64,000 nucleotides of DNA from Marisediminicola antarctica (GCF_009930795.1 NZ_CP017146.1:1674001-1738000); one strand, 5' to 3'. Shown: positions 1 through 8,329, counted from the stretch's first letter. Translations and numbers: made by a program. Notes: a model not told the origin generated them from the sequence alone.

Positions 1-162
1 CAGCTCGACCGTGTACGAACCACTGGCACCGCTGCCATTGATCGCGTCAAGCGTCGTCTGGTACGTGACATCCTCTGTTGCTGCGAACGCGGGGCCAGCG
101 GCGGCGACCGCCACCCCCAGCGCCAACGCGGGAACCAGCAGGAGTTTCGTTGTGTGCTTCAT
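1..162 (-). CDS. Secreted CHRD-like protein, N-terminal part (runs off window)
   Basis: Reading leftward from an ATG at 160-162, the first 54 codons are open and run off the left edge. They encode a typical signal peptide: a basic start (MKHTTK), a hydrophobic stretch and an Ala-rich cleavage region ending GPAFAA. The mature start (VTYQTTLDAINGSGASGSY) resembles the first strand of the CHRD domain, found in secreted actinobacterial proteins of unknown role. A purine-rich ribosome-binding site (GAGAGGA) lies about 8 nt upstream. Secretion is well supported. The CHRD assignment rests on about 20 residues and is tentative. Confidence 0.6.
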   Translation of the reverse strand, partial: MKHTTKLLLVPALALGVAVAAAGPAFAATEDVTYQTTLDAINGSGASGSYTVEL

Positions 163-482
163 CGGGATTCGTCCTCTCTGACGAGTTGCGTGGTCCCGTT
201 GCGGGCCACATTTGAATGGACAGCTGTCTGTTGGAAGGTGGGTGATGGTTCGGTCGGGGAATTTGATTCCCGGACCCGAATTAGGTCAGAGGAGTTGTGC
301 GATCTGGTGCCCCTTCCGCATCGTTCGTGCGCGGATTGTGGAGCCAGTCACGAATGACGCCGACTACCGCGTCGCTTCGTGTTTGCTCGGTACCTCCGGT
401 GTTACCACGGGCGGCAACCGGGGCGAACGGGTGCAGCGCGCCGCCGACACGGGCGAGGGGTGAGTGCGGGAGCGAATTCCCC

Positions 483-539
483 ATTGCTTCTCCTGGGCAG
501 AAAACGGAAGTGATCCGCTGCCAGGATCTAGAGCAACAA
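483..539 (-). repeat. 57-bp leader-like repeat, copy 1
   Basis: Matches 2500-2556 over 57 bp with two substitutions. On the minus strand each copy contains an outer stem (TCCTGGCAG with CTGCCCAGGA), an inner stem (CGGA with TCCG), a short T run, and then GGAGAAGCAATG, a good Shine-Dalgarno followed by ATG. The outer stem would pair with part of the Shine-Dalgarno. This copy leads into an unconvincing 67-codon frame (484-281). It lies between the ANTAR operon and the CHRD-like gene. The rest of 163-591 shows no gene I can support. Confidence 0.7.
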
Positions 540-591
540 AACCAACCGTACCTTGCCGTGGGCCGTCTGTCATCACATCGCCGTGCGAGGC

Positions 592-1347
592 CTATTTGCG
601 TGCCAATTTTGCGGTCGTTGCCGCGCCGCTGTTGGTGATTTCAAGGGTGCGGTCCATTACTCCCTCGCAGACTCCACTGAGCGTGAGGTTGTTGTCTCGG
701 GCGAACTTCCGCATCACGGCGAACGCGTTCTCGGGACTGACATTCGCCGTCTGGGCTACGGCACCCTTAGCTTGTTCGATGAGCACACGGCTGTGGAGGG
801 CTCGCTGCAATTGCTCAGCCACAATTCCGGAATCGCGAACAATTCGCTCCTGAATGATGCCAATCGTCGCCACATCGGCGAGAGCCTGTGCTACCGCGAT
901 ATCCGCGTCGTTGAGCTCGCCCACAGTAGTGCTGAAGAGATTCATTGCTCCCAGCACCGTGCCGCGAAGCCGCAACGGCGTTGCGTGCACGGACTGAAAC
1001 CCTTGCCCCAAGGCCGCCTCCCGAAAGACCGGCCAACGACTACCGGAACCGGCGATATCCCCGACGGTGACGGGCTTGCCGGTGGTGAAGCAGTCGACGC
1101 AGGGACCTACGCCAGCGTCAAGTTGCAGGATCTCCACCAAGTCAGCGCGATCACTGGTCGAGGCCACCAGCTGCAACTGCCCTTCAGAATTAGCGAGCAG
1201 CAGACCGCCGGCATCCGTTGCGAGGATGTCAGCACACACTTCCACGAGTGTCTGGAGAAGGGTGACCGTGTCGTAATCGTCGATGAGGGTGTCGGCGACC
1301 GTCACAAACGCCGCACTTACCTTCTGCTCTCTGGATTGATTTGCCAC
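592..1347 (-). CDS. GAF-ANTAR transcription antitermination regulator
   Basis: 251 residues. The N-terminal about 170 residues form a GAF-type sensory domain (LVEVCADILATDAGGLLL, GVGPCVDC, ATPLRLRG.LGAMNLF). The C-terminal about 60 residues match ANTAR (RVLIEQAKGAVAQ, NAFAVMRKFARDNNLTL), an RNA-binding three-helix domain that prevents transcription termination by holding a hairpin in target leaders. It is cytoplasmic. It follows a second GAF-ANTAR gene by 31 bp on the same strand, so the two are probably co-transcribed. The ligand of the GAF domain cannot be read from sequence. Confidence 0.9.
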   Translation of the reverse strand: MANQSREQKVSAAFVTVADTLIDDYDTVTLLQTLVEVCADILATDAGGLLLANSEGQLQLVASTSDRADLVEILQLDAGVGPCVDCFTTGKPVTVGDIAGSGSRWPVFREAALGQGFQSVHATPLRLRGTVLGAMNLFSTTVGELNDADIAVAQALADVATIGIIQERIVRDSGIVAEQLQRALHSRVLIEQAKGAVAQTANVSPENAFAVMRKFARDNNLTLSGVCEGVMDRTLEITNSGAATTAKLARK

Positions 1348-1378
1348 TTTGGATCTCCTGTCAACGGTGCAAGATTGT

Positions 1379-2074
1379 TTACTGCGAATACTCGTCGGGG
1401 TCGCTGAAGTCCAGATTTCGCTGGACTACATCAACCGCAACGTCGGATAACGGGCGGCCATCCGCGAATGCACGCGCCTGAAGCCTGGTGAACGCTTCTG
1501 TCGCCGATACACCGAGTTGCACGAAGATCATCCCGGTGGCTTGGTGGATTTCACGTCGCATCGCCGGTGAGAGCGAGGTTTCCGCTCCCACGTCGTCGTC
1601 GGCCGACACGGCAGCGTGTCGGAGGGCCTGCGCAGAAAGAGACTGTGCCAGGTCCATCCCCGCTGAAAGATCTAGCGGTCGAAGCGGGCCTGGCGTTGAC
1701 CGGTACAGGTCGACCACGCCCACGGTGACGGCGCCCATTTTCAACGGCAACGCGAATATTGCCCCCACATCCAGTCCGGCGATAGCGGACCTGAACATCG
1801 GCCACATCGTCGCATCATCTGTGTGAATGTCGGAAACGAGCGCAGGCTGCCCAGTGCGCAACGCCTCCCAGTGGGGTCCCTCGCCCAGCTCGAACTGCAG
1901 CTGTTCTAATCGGGCGGCAATCGAATCGCTGATTCCGATGGTCGATTGTCCGCCCAACGCGCTCGATATCGAGATGGAAGCGCCGCTGACCGGCAGCAGT
2001 GCGACAAATCGGTCGCACAGCTCCTGAGAAGCCGCAACCATTTCCGAAGACCGCGTTCCGAGTTCGTTTTTCAT
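1379..2074 (-). CDS. GAF-ANTAR regulator, first gene of the pair
   Basis: 231 residues. A GAF domain (about 15-155, with LGEGPHWEALRTGQPALVSDI and IFALPLKMGAVTVGVVDLY) precedes an ANTAR domain (about 165-225, with REIHQATGMIFVQLGVSATEAF). Sequence is clearly diverged from the downstream paralogue, so this is an old gene pair and not a recent copy. ANTAR proteins usually dimerise and act on two-hairpin RNA leaders. A repeated hairpin leader (2500-2556 and 483-539) brackets the operon and is an obvious candidate target, though its loops do not clearly fit the usual hexaloop pattern. Confidence 0.9.
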   Translation of the reverse strand: MKNELGTRSSEMVAASQELCDRFVALLPVSGASISISSALGGQSTIGISDSIAARLEQLQFELGEGPHWEALRTGQPALVSDIHTDDATMWPMFRSAIAGLDVGAIFALPLKMGAVTVGVVDLYRSTPGPLRPLDLSAGMDLAQSLSAQALRHAAVSADDDVGAETSLSPAMRREIHQATGMIFVQLGVSATEAFTRLQARAFADGRPLSDVAVDVVQRNLDFSDPDEYSQ

Positions 2075-2339
2075 GTAGACCCATGTCTTCGGCCAGTGTT
2101 ATCTCTCGACTTGCTCCGCGAAGCGACCCGACGGTCTCTCGATTTCGCGCTTCTACGTCGGAAGTAAGCATCGTGCGCCGGGCTGCCGTCGAGAGGGGGG
2201 TAAATTCGACGATCTTTCGGGTAGAAAAGCACCCCGGCACACGATGAGATGATGGCTGCCGGGGTCTAGGGTGCCTGAACAGAACAATAGTCGACTGCTT
2301 CTGGCGCTGCAACGACATTTCCATAGCTCCGAAAATGGT

Positions 2340-2501
2340 TCATGAGCGCAGGGTGCGAAGCCGCGCGATGTTGTCGGGATCGATCTCCTCTTGCCCCAAT
2401 GTCCACTTTCGGACAACTGCTGGATGGGTGCGCGCGACGGCGGCAACGAGATGCACTCCGTGGCGTTCGATGAGAAGCGAGACGAGTACATTTGGCGGCA
2501 T
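2340..2501 (-). CDS. Small helix-turn-helix-like protein behind the repeat leader
   Basis: 53 codons starting at the ATG that ends repeat copy 2, with GGAG six bases upstream. The sequence (LVAAVARTHPAVVRKWTLG then NIARLRTL) looks like the core of an Xre/MbcA-type helix-turn-helix, where an Arg-Trp pair follows the recognition helix. It is shorter than a normal antitoxin or repressor and could be a truncated remnant. The promoter side carries the SD-sequestering hairpin. No partner toxin is visible. Coding status is moderately likely, function uncertain. Between this gene and the ANTAR operon (2075-2339) I see nothing else. Confidence 0.4.
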   Translation of the reverse strand: MPPNVLVSLLIERHGVHLVAAVARTHPAVVRKWTLGQEEIDPDNIARLRTLRS

Positions 2502-2556
2502 TGCTTCTCCTGGGCAGGAAACGGAAGTGTTCCGCTGCCAGGATCTAGAGCAACAA
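2500..2556 (-). repeat. 57-bp leader-like repeat, copy 2
   Basis: Second copy of the 483-539 element, 55 of 57 bases identical. On the minus strand the predicted fold ends immediately before the start codon of the small helix-turn-helix frame at 2501. In this copy the inner stem could extend to five pairs (CGGAA with TTCCG). Both copies have the same orientation and both end in Shine-Dalgarno plus ATG, so this looks like a duplicated 5' untranslated region more than a random repeat. Confidence 0.7.
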
Positions 2557-2679
2557 GATGACCTTACCCCGCATTCGAGGGCCATGGCATGACCTGTTGA
2601 CTTCTGATCGGCGAGGGGCGACGATTCGACTAGTCACTCGAGACCCCGGTGAACAAAACATTCGGAGAATCGAGCCCCC

Positions 2680-3045
2680 ATGACTGTTGCGATGCCCAGA
2701 CCGCTTCCCGTCACGCCCCCGACAGCAGAAGGTATGCGACAACCGCACGATCAACTTGACGAGGCACTCTTGCTCGAACAAGCTGGCCCCTCGTCGTGGC
2801 GCGTGTGCGACGGGCGAATCGCGCGCGGACAGGGCCGGTTCCTCGCATTCGTGGACCGAAAAGGCGACACCTTCGAAGTTATGCAAATTGCCGATGATTT
2901 CGTATGGGCATCGTTTCCCACGATGAGAGCCGCCTTGGACCACGTCGTTGAGACGTACAGCGCACGACTGTCAGAGCGACCTGCGGGGCAACTGGATTGC
3001 CTTGAGCGGGATAGGCCCGATCGGCCGCACCCGGTGCTGCCTTGA
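2680..3045 (+). CDS. Conserved hypothetical protein
   Basis: 121 residues starting at ATG 2680. The central part (WRVCDGRIARGQGRFLAFV then DTFEVMQIADDFVW.SFPTMRAALDHV) resembles a small single-domain protein family recurrent in Microbacteriaceae, in which a Trp-Arg-Val-Cys/Ser-Asp motif opens a beta-rich fold. No catalytic motif, signal peptide or membrane segment is visible. The last 20 residues are Arg/Pro-rich and may be read into non-conserved sequence. It stands alone on the plus strand. Confidence 0.65.
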   Translation: MTVAMPRPLPVTPPTAEGMRQPHDQLDEALLLEQAGPSSWRVCDGRIARGQGRFLAFVDRKGDTFEVMQIADDFVWASFPTMRAALDHVVETYSARLSERPAGQLDCLERDRPDRPHPVLP

Positions 3046-3240
3046 CCATGTTGCGACGGTAGTTCCCGGTCGCGGAGTGTGAGCACGATCGAGCGTCCTA
3101 CGCTCGACGAGGCCCATGGCCACCAATGTCCCTATCCGCGACCGTCGTTCGTCCATAGGGTAGAGCCAGCCACCCGGCTGGCCGACGGGGAGCGGCGGTT
3201 GATTTCAGTCGCGGCCGGGTGCCAACGAAGGGACGAATCG

Positions 3241-3688
3241 ATGGCCACGAACGAGCACGAACAGGCAGTCTTCAGCGAGACCGAGCGCGCGGCGATGAAG
3301 CAGCGTGCCGCCGAGTTGCGCGAGCAGGAGAAGGGCGGAAAGGGTTCGGCGAAGAAGCAGCGCGGCGCAGGCATGCGTCGATGCAATCGAAGGACTCAAC
3401 GGTTCCGACCGCGCCGTCGCTGAGCTACTGCACGTCATCGTTGCCGAGGAGGCCGCGCACCTCGACGCGAAGACGTGGTATAGCTTCCCGTCGTACGCGC
3501 GCGACGGCAAAGTCGTGGTCTTCTTCCAGCCGAAGTCGAAGTTCGACACCCGCTACGGCTCGATCGGCTTCACCGAGGATGCGCTCCTCGACGACGGTGT
3601 GGTCTGGCCCACGTCCTTTGCCGTAGTGGAGGTGACGGATGCCGTCGACAAGCAACTGCGCGCGCTCGTGAAAAAGGCGGCCAGCTAA
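3241..3688 (+). pseudogene. DUF1801-type protein, frameshifted
   Basis: The first frame (ATG 3241, MATNEHEQAVFSETERAAMKQRAAEL, then a Gly/Lys-rich linker) matches the helical N-terminus of small DUF1801-like proteins. The conserved core lies one frame away (TWYSFPSYARDGKVVVFFQ, then DTRYGSIGF and VVWPTSFAVVEVT), ending at TAA 3688. The two halves join near 3355-3372, so a single-base indel disrupts the gene. Joined, they give a product of the family's usual length, about 145-150 residues. Sequencing error cannot be excluded, but the decayed gene immediately downstream supports real degeneration. Confidence 0.7.
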
Positions 3689-3689
3689 C

Positions 3690-3882
3690 AGCTCTTCGGC
3701 GACCGGCACGCGTAAGGCGGTGAAGGTCGGCGGCGAGGCCGATGGCATCTCGTTCGAAGCCACGATGATGCCGATGGGCGACGGCACACACATGGTTCCT
3801 TTGAAGGCCGCCCTGCGCAAGGCACTGGGATAAGGGCCTCGGCGACCAGGTCACGGTGAACCTCACCCGACGTCGCAGCTGA
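3690..3882 (+). pseudogene. DUF1905-like gene remnant, truncated and frameshifted
   Basis: Translated residues VKVGGEADGISFEATMMPMG, then HMVPLKAALRKALG, then after a frame change GLGDQVTVNLTRRRS, match the 3' half of DUF1905 proteins, which have a small beta-barrel fold with a conserved MGDG.....P...A.RKA.G....D.V.V.L pattern. A TAA interrupts at about 3830 and the 5' half is missing. It directly follows the broken DUF1801 gene, so both were probably lost together. Confidence 0.55.
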
Positions 3883-3944
3883 CGGCCGCTCCCGCCGGCT
3901 GCTGCCGCCGGCCGCTCTCACCGGGGGGAACAGCCGGGGAGGGA

Positions 3945-4553
3945 TCAGCCGGGGAACGCCGCGTCGTAGACGGCGCGGAGGTCGGTACTGTCGGCTCCCG
4001 TGACGCCGCAGCTTGTGATCGTTCCGTTGGATGCGCCGACGAGATAACTCTTGCCGACCTCGAAGGGCACGCCCGAGAAGTCGGAGGTGATCGCATCGAC
4101 CTGCGTCACCTCGACGCGGTCGGCGACGTCGCCCGCGAACCTCTCTGTGACCTCCAGCACGACGGTGTCGCCCTGGATCTCCAACACTGTCGCGGCGAAC
4201 GCCTGCTCCTGGGCGGCGACGGTCGCCGGCTCGAGCACGAGGCAACTGCCGCTCGCGAGGTCCCCGCCAAGGGGAGGCCGCAGCGCCTCGACGGTGGGCT
4301 CGGGGCCGCCGAGGGCGAGCGGCACGACTATTACGGCGGCGATGGCGAGGCCAGCGGCGACGCCGACCACCGGCATCCACCGCGTGAAGGCGGGTCGCGG
4401 CTTCTCGGGGGTGCCGGTCGTGGTGGAGGGGGACTGGTCGGTCATGATCTGCTCCATTCTGTGGTCGAGCCACGTCGGTGAGGCAGGGGGCAGTGCGCGA
4501 GCAGGATCGGCGGCGCGCAGCTCATCGCGCAGCGCACGGTCATCGTCGTGCAT
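3945..4553 (-). CDS. Membrane-anchored partner of the ECF sigma factor
   Basis: 202 residues from ATG 4553, chosen because AAGGGAG lies at the right distance and the gene then overlaps the sigma gene stop by 14 bp. Residues 1-50 are a charged cytoplasmic segment. One transmembrane helix (MPVVGVAAGLAIAAVIVVPLAL) follows, then an extracytoplasmic beta-rich domain with two cysteines (GSCLVLEP and ITSCGVTG). The architecture and translational coupling fit an anti-sigma or signal-sensing protein for the co-encoded sigma factor. No zinc-binding HxxxCxxC motif is present, so the mechanism is unknown. Confidence 0.7.
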   Translation of the reverse strand: MHDDDRALRDELRAADPARALPPASPTWLDHRMEQIMTDQSPSTTTGTPEKPRPAFTRWMPVVGVAAGLAIAAVIVVPLALGGPEPTVEALRPPLGGDLASGSCLVLEPATVAAQEQAFAATVLEIQGDTVVLEVTERFAGDVADRVEVTQVDAITSDFSGVPFEVGKSYLVGASNGTITSCGVTGADSTDLRAVYDAAFPG

Positions 4554-5115
4554 CGGTGCTCCCTTCCTCATGGGATACATGTCCGGTCGGGTTGTCGGAT
4601 TTCAGCAGCTCCTGCTTGAGCCGCGCCTTCGCACGGTGCAGGCGGATCGCCGCGGCGTTCGCGCTGGTGCCGAGCACGACGGCAAGCTGCGGGCTCGTCA
4701 GCTCGTCCCACGCCCACAGTCGCAGGATCTCGGCGTCGTCGCGGCGCAGGCCAGCGAGGGCGGTGGTCAGGCGGGCGTCGGCGGTGGTGCCATCGAGCGT
4801 GGATGTTGCGGGGTTGTCGTCCGCAGCGGCCGGCGGCGGATCGATGGCGATGATCCGGCCGATGAGGCGGGTGCGGCGACGTTCGGCGCGCCGGGCGTTG
4901 CTGAGGCACTGCCGAGCGACGACGATTGCCCAGGGCAGTGCGTCGTCGGGCACGTCGTCGAGTCGGCGCCAGCACACCAGCAGGGTATCGCCGAGCACGT
5001 CGTCGGCGGTCGCGGCGTCAGTACGGCGGTTCAGGTAACGCCGAACGGGATCGGCGACGAGCGCGACGAGCCTGCGCATTCGCATCTCGCGCTCGGTGTC
5101 GGTCACAGACCTCAT
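4540..5115 (-). CDS. ECF-type RNA polymerase sigma factor
   Basis: 191 residues from ATG 5115; the longer open frame upstream is arginine/serine-rich non-family sequence. Region 2 appears as VRRYLNRRTDAATADDVLGDTLLVCWRRL and PWAIVVARQCLSN. Region 4 follows (LAGLRRDDAEILRLWAWDELTSPQLAVVLGTSANAAAIRLHRA), a helix-turn-helix for -35 recognition. It is cytoplasmic and directs core polymerase to a stress regulon. It is followed by the membrane partner at 3945-4553, forming the usual two-gene sigma/anti-sigma operon. Confidence 0.85.
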   Translation of the reverse strand: MRSVTDTEREMRMRRLVALVADPVRRYLNRRTDAATADDVLGDTLLVCWRRLDDVPDDALPWAIVVARQCLSNARRAERRRTRLIGRIIAIDPPPAAADDNPATSTLDGTTADARLTTALAGLRRDDAEILRLWAWDELTSPQLAVVLGTSANAAAIRLHRAKARLKQELLKSDNPTGHVSHEEGSTDARR

Positions 5116-5173
5116 ACTGAGCCATGTCCGGCAGGGGAGCGGGGATTTCATAGCCTGGCGCTCGAGACGCCCA

Positions 5174-5884
5174 TCAACGCTCCGTGTCAGGCTCCTGCTC
5201 CAGCTTGTGTTTCTCGAGCCAGCGTTCGAGTCCGTCGAGGATGAGTTCGAGGCCGAGCGGGAATTCGTCGGCGTAGTTGTATCCGGGTTTGAGAACATGG
5301 TCTGCGGTGAGCTCGGCAAGGTAGGGATACTCGTTCGCTGGAAGCTGGGCGAGCATGATGTGTGCCCTCGCGGCTGTATCTTCCTCTGTGGTGAATGGCA
5401 GGTTTTTCTCTTGCATGGCAAAGCCGTAGATGTAGCTGTCGAGCGCTGAGAACGCGTGGGCCGTCATTGCGATCGAGAATCCTGCGTTTCGAAGAGTGCC
5501 GATTACGCGATCGTGATGTCGCAGCGTGGCTGGGCCGGGATTCGTTCCGGAGTCCTTCAGTCCTGTGGCCCAGGGATGGCGAGACAGCACGGCACGGAAG
5601 GAAACCGACCGCTTGCGCATCGCCGTCTTCCAGTCGTCGTTGTGCGACGGCAGCTCGATCTCGTTGAACACCGCGTCGACCATGCCATTGAGCAGATCTA
5701 CCTTGTTCGCCACGTGGTTATAGAGCGACATTGCCTCGACGCCGAGCTCCTCGCCGTGCCTCCGCATCGTGAGCGAGTCAATGCCCGTGCGGTCGGCAAG
5801 CGCAATCGACACGCTGAGTACTCGCTCTCGGTTCAGTCGCTGGTGCCCCTCATCGTCCCGGGAGACGCGGTGCAGAGCGCGCAA
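5174..5884 (-). CDS. TetR family transcriptional regulator
   Basis: 236 residues if the TTG at 5884 is used. A GTG at 5866 gives a more typical N-terminus. The helix-turn-helix is clear ([41 protein letters not shown]). The C-terminal half ([48 protein letters not shown]) is the TetR C-terminal type also seen in the regulator at 10506-11168. It binds an unknown small ligand. It faces a 5'-truncated membrane-protein gene whose missing start lies where this gene begins, so its neighbourhood is rearranged. Confidence 0.85.
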   Translation of the reverse strand: MRALHRVSRDDEGHQRLNRERVLSVSIALADRTGIDSLTMRRHGEELGVEAMSLYNHVANKVDLLNGMVDAVFNEIELPSHNDDWKTAMRKRSVSFRAVLSRHPWATGLKDSGTNPGPATLRHHDRVIGTLRNAGFSIAMTAHAFSALDSYIYGFAMQEKNLPFTTEEDTAARAHIMLAQLPANEYPYLAELTADHVLKPGYNYADEFPLGLELILDGLERWLEKHKLEQEPDTER

Positions 5885-6391
5885 AACATCTCTGGCGCTC
5901 CGCTACTCTTCTTCTCCGGCGTAGCGAGCTTCGCCGTCGTGGCGTTCCTCGACATTGTCGTGGCGGGAGCTCTGTACACACTGTTCAAGCCGGTGAACCG
6001 CCGTCTCTCCGCGGCGGCCGCCTGGATGAGAACCGTGTATGCCGTGCTGCTCCTCGTGGCCATCAGCCGGCTGGTGGTGGGATTCTCGATGATCGGCGAT
6101 CCGGAAACCGCACTGCCGGTCTTGGAGTCGTTCACCACCATCTGGGTCATCAGCCTGGGCTTGTTTGGCGCGTCCCTCCTGCTGGTCGGCTATCTGGCAT
6201 TCCGTTCCGGCTTCATAGCGAAGGTGTTCGGCATCCTGCTCGCCATCGCCGGCGCCGGATATCTTGCGGATGCTGTCGGCATGGCCGTCGTCCCCGACTT
6301 CACCGCTGTCTTCGCCCAGTTCCTGTTTGTGGGTGAAGTTGCGATTATCTTCTGGCTGCTGATCAGGGGCCGCCGTCGTGCCGCGAACTGA
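5880..6391 (+). pseudogene. DUF4386 membrane protein, 5'-truncated
   Basis: From about 5890 the plus strand encodes hydrophobic segments typical of DUF4386: FFSGVASFAVVAFLDIVVAG with ALYTLFKPVNRRLS, then IGDPETALPVLESFTTIW and repeated transmembrane helices to TGA 6391. The family normally has about 220-240 residues and an extra N-terminal helix. Here the frame continues leftward only into antisense of the TetR gene and no start with a ribosome-binding site exists. The most likely reading is a gene that lost its 5' end at a recombination junction with the TetR gene. Confidence 0.6.
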
Positions 6392-6529
6392 TTTGCCGTA
6401 ATCGACACGATGCATCAGCCCGCCGTTCGCGCCAGCCGCATCCAGTCGGCTGTCAGCATTGCTTTCTAATGTACATCTCGTCCAGAACTCACCGGCGCGT
6501 CGACGCGCCTCTGCCGAGAGGAATCCCTC

Positions 6530-7174
6530 ATGACCGAAGCGTCCCCGCTCACCAGCTTCACTGCCGAGGCGGCGGACTTCCTCACCGGACTCGCCGCCGA
6601 CAACAGCAAGTCCTTCTTCGAAGCGCACCGAGACCAGTACGCACGCGCCATCCGCCAGCCCCTTGAAGACCTGCTCGGGGCAGCCGAACCCGTGTACGGC
6701 CCGGGCAAGGTGATGCGACCGAACAGGGATGTGCGCTTCAGCGCAAACAAGGACCCGTACCGCACCGAGGCGAGCATGTGGGCCGGGACCGTCGGCGGCG
6801 TCTACCTCAATCTCAACCGGGAGCGATTGGAGGTCGGCGGCGGACTCTACGACCCCTCGCGCGACCAGCTCGAGCGCGCTCGAACCGCGATCGCCGAGCG
6901 CCCCGCCATCGCCGCCGAGCTCGAGTCGATCATCCGAGCTCTCGAGGGCGACGGGTTCACGCTGGCGGGACCGTCGCTCAAGACGGCGCCACGTGGCATG
7001 GACCCCTCGCACCCCGCGATCCAGCTGCTGCGACTGAAGCACTACGCCGCTCTGCGGGGCCTGCCGATCGACACGCCTCCGAGCGACGTGCTGAGCACCT
7101 GGCGCGCGATGGAGCCGCTCATCGCGTGGGTCGACACGCACGTCGGACCGGCTCTCACCACGCGCGCGCACTGA
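6530..7174 (+). CDS. DUF2461 domain-containing protein
   Basis: 214 residues from ATG 6530, preceded by GAGAGGAA. Conserved DUF2461 features are visible: ADFLTGLAADNSKSFFEAHR near the N-terminus, the RDVRFSANKDPYRTEASMW block about residue 65, GGVYLNLNRERLEVGGGLY, and LKTAPRGMDPSHPAIQLLRLKHYAA. The family is widespread and of unknown biochemical role, with no membrane segment. The length is normal and the gene looks intact. Confidence 0.9.
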   Translation: MTEASPLTSFTAEAADFLTGLAADNSKSFFEAHRDQYARAIRQPLEDLLGAAEPVYGPGKVMRPNRDVRFSANKDPYRTEASMWAGTVGGVYLNLNRERLEVGGGLYDPSRDQLERARTAIAERPAIAAELESIIRALEGDGFTLAGPSLKTAPRGMDPSHPAIQLLRLKHYAALRGLPIDTPPSDVLSTWRAMEPLIAWVDTHVGPALTTRAH

Positions 7175-7191
7175 CGTGATGCGCGGTCCCG

Positions 7192-7773
7192 TCAGCCGTT
7201 GCTTTTCACGCGGCGACCGGCCTGAGCTTCGGCGACGGTGAGCCCGATGCGTTTCGTGCGTGTCGGGTCAGTCTTGGCGCTCGCGACCCAGCGGAGGATG
7301 TTCCGTCTCGCCGACGGTGGGAAGGCCTGAAACTCGTCCCAGGCCGGCGCGGCTCTCATCAGCTCGCGTTGCAGATCGGCGGGGATGATGAGTGCATCGA
7401 CTTCGGCCATTGCCTCCCACGCGCCTGTGGACTTCGCGAGGTCGACCGAGGCCAGCCCGGCAGGTTGCATCTGTCCCTCCTCGATGAGTCTCTCTGCACG
7501 ATCGCGGTAGGTCTTCGCCCACGGCTGAGTGCGGCGCGGGCTGATCAGCTGCATCGTGCGCTCGTCGTCGACCGCCCGGCGAATGCCATCGATCCACCCC
7601 GAGGCAACGAGTTCATCGAGCACGTGGGCGGTCGTCAGATACTTGTGCGGCACGACCTTCTTGAACGTCACGAGCCACACCGCCTCGGTCTGCCGGTGAT
7701 GAGCGTCGAGCCAGGCGTGGAGCTCCGCGACCGAGGCCACCTCGACCTTGACGAATCGATCGGTCTCAATCAC
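7192..7773 (-). CDS. YdeI/OmpD-associated family protein
   Basis: 193 residues from GTG 7773, chosen because GTGATTGA overlaps the stop of the upstream TetR gene. Features are ELHAWLDAHHRQTEAVWLVTFKK, LDELVASGWIDG, RTMQLISPRRTQPWAKTYRDRAERL and a C-terminal AQAGRRVKS. This pattern defines the YdeI-like group, whose biochemical function is not established, although Bacillus YdeI has been linked to cationic-peptide tolerance. Translational coupling to the TetR gene suggests the regulator controls it. Confidence 0.85.
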   Translation of the reverse strand: MIETDRFVKVEVASVAELHAWLDAHHRQTEAVWLVTFKKVVPHKYLTTAHVLDELVASGWIDGIRRAVDDERTMQLISPRRTQPWAKTYRDRAERLIEEGQMQPAGLASVDLAKSTGAWEAMAEVDALIIPADLQRELMRAAPAWDEFQAFPPSARRNILRWVASAKTDPTRTKRIGLTVAEAQAGRRVKSNG

Positions 7774-8329
7774 GCTGCGCCAGCCCACGCATGACGATGT
7801 CGACCGCCGCGTCGAGCACCTCATCGGAGGGAGGCGTACCGTGCATGAGCACCGAGTGCGTCACCATTCCGGTCAGCATCAGGAGGGCGGCCTCGGCCGC
7901 CGGATCCTCGGCGAGCGCCCGGAGTGTGTGTCGCATAGGCCGCTCGCCGTCGGCGACGAAAGTGTTGCGAATCGGCGCAATCTCGGGGTTGGTCTGAGTC
8001 CTCTCGGCAAGAGTGGCGAGAGCACGATCGAGCCGGTGCTCCACCATCGCGCGGCTGAAGCTCGCGAGTTCGCCGCGAAGATCCAGCTCAGCGTCGCCGC
8101 TCGCCTCGTGATGGGGCATCTCGCTGAACTGGGCGAAAGCGTCGCGTAAAAGATCGATGCGCTCGGGCCAGTGGGTGTAGATAGTCGCGCGCGAGTAGCC
8201 GGCCTCTGTCGCCACTCGGACGGGCGTCACCGCCTCCCATCCCTCATCGAGGAGCAGCCTCAGCGCGACCGCTGGCACGTCGTTGTGAGTCCGAACGACG
8301 CGAGGGTCGCGCTTATCTGTGGTGGCCAT
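7766..8329 (-). CDS. TetR family regulator coupled to YdeI-like gene
   Basis: 187 residues from ATG 8329 with AGGAAAG eight bases upstream. The helix-turn-helix occupies about residues 15-60 (AVALRLLLDEGWEAVTPVRVATEAGYSRATIYTHWP). The ligand domain contains FSRAMVEHRLDRALATLAER and a C-terminal LMLTGMVTHSVLMHG. It overlaps the YdeI-like gene by 8 bp. An inverted repeat (TGTCGA-GAAG-TCGACA, 8374-8389) lies about 45 bp upstream and could be its operator. The effector is unknown. Confidence 0.85.
   Translation of the reverse strand: MATTDKRDPRVVRTHNDVPAVALRLLLDEGWEAVTPVRVATEAGYSRATIYTHWPERIDLLRDAFAQFSEMPHHEASGDAELDLRGELASFSRAMVEHRLDRALATLAERTQTNPEIAPIRNTFVADGERPMRHTLRALAEDPAAEAALLMLTGMVTHSVLMHGTPPSDEVLDAAVDIVMRGLAQRD

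Noticed and set aside
281-484. 67-codon frame beginning at the ATG of repeat copy 1
   Set aside because: Has a good start context from the repeat but low-complexity, unrecognisable sequence; not called as a gene.
553-1407. Long plus-strand frame opposite the first GAF-ANTAR gene
   Set aside because: It is the antisense shadow of a clear GAF-ANTAR gene and has no domain-like sequence.
5903-7171. 422-codon minus-strand frame
   Set aside because: Runs antisense through the DUF2461 gene and DUF4386 remnant; Glu/Asp/Arg-rich composition is typical of shadow frames in GC-rich DNA.
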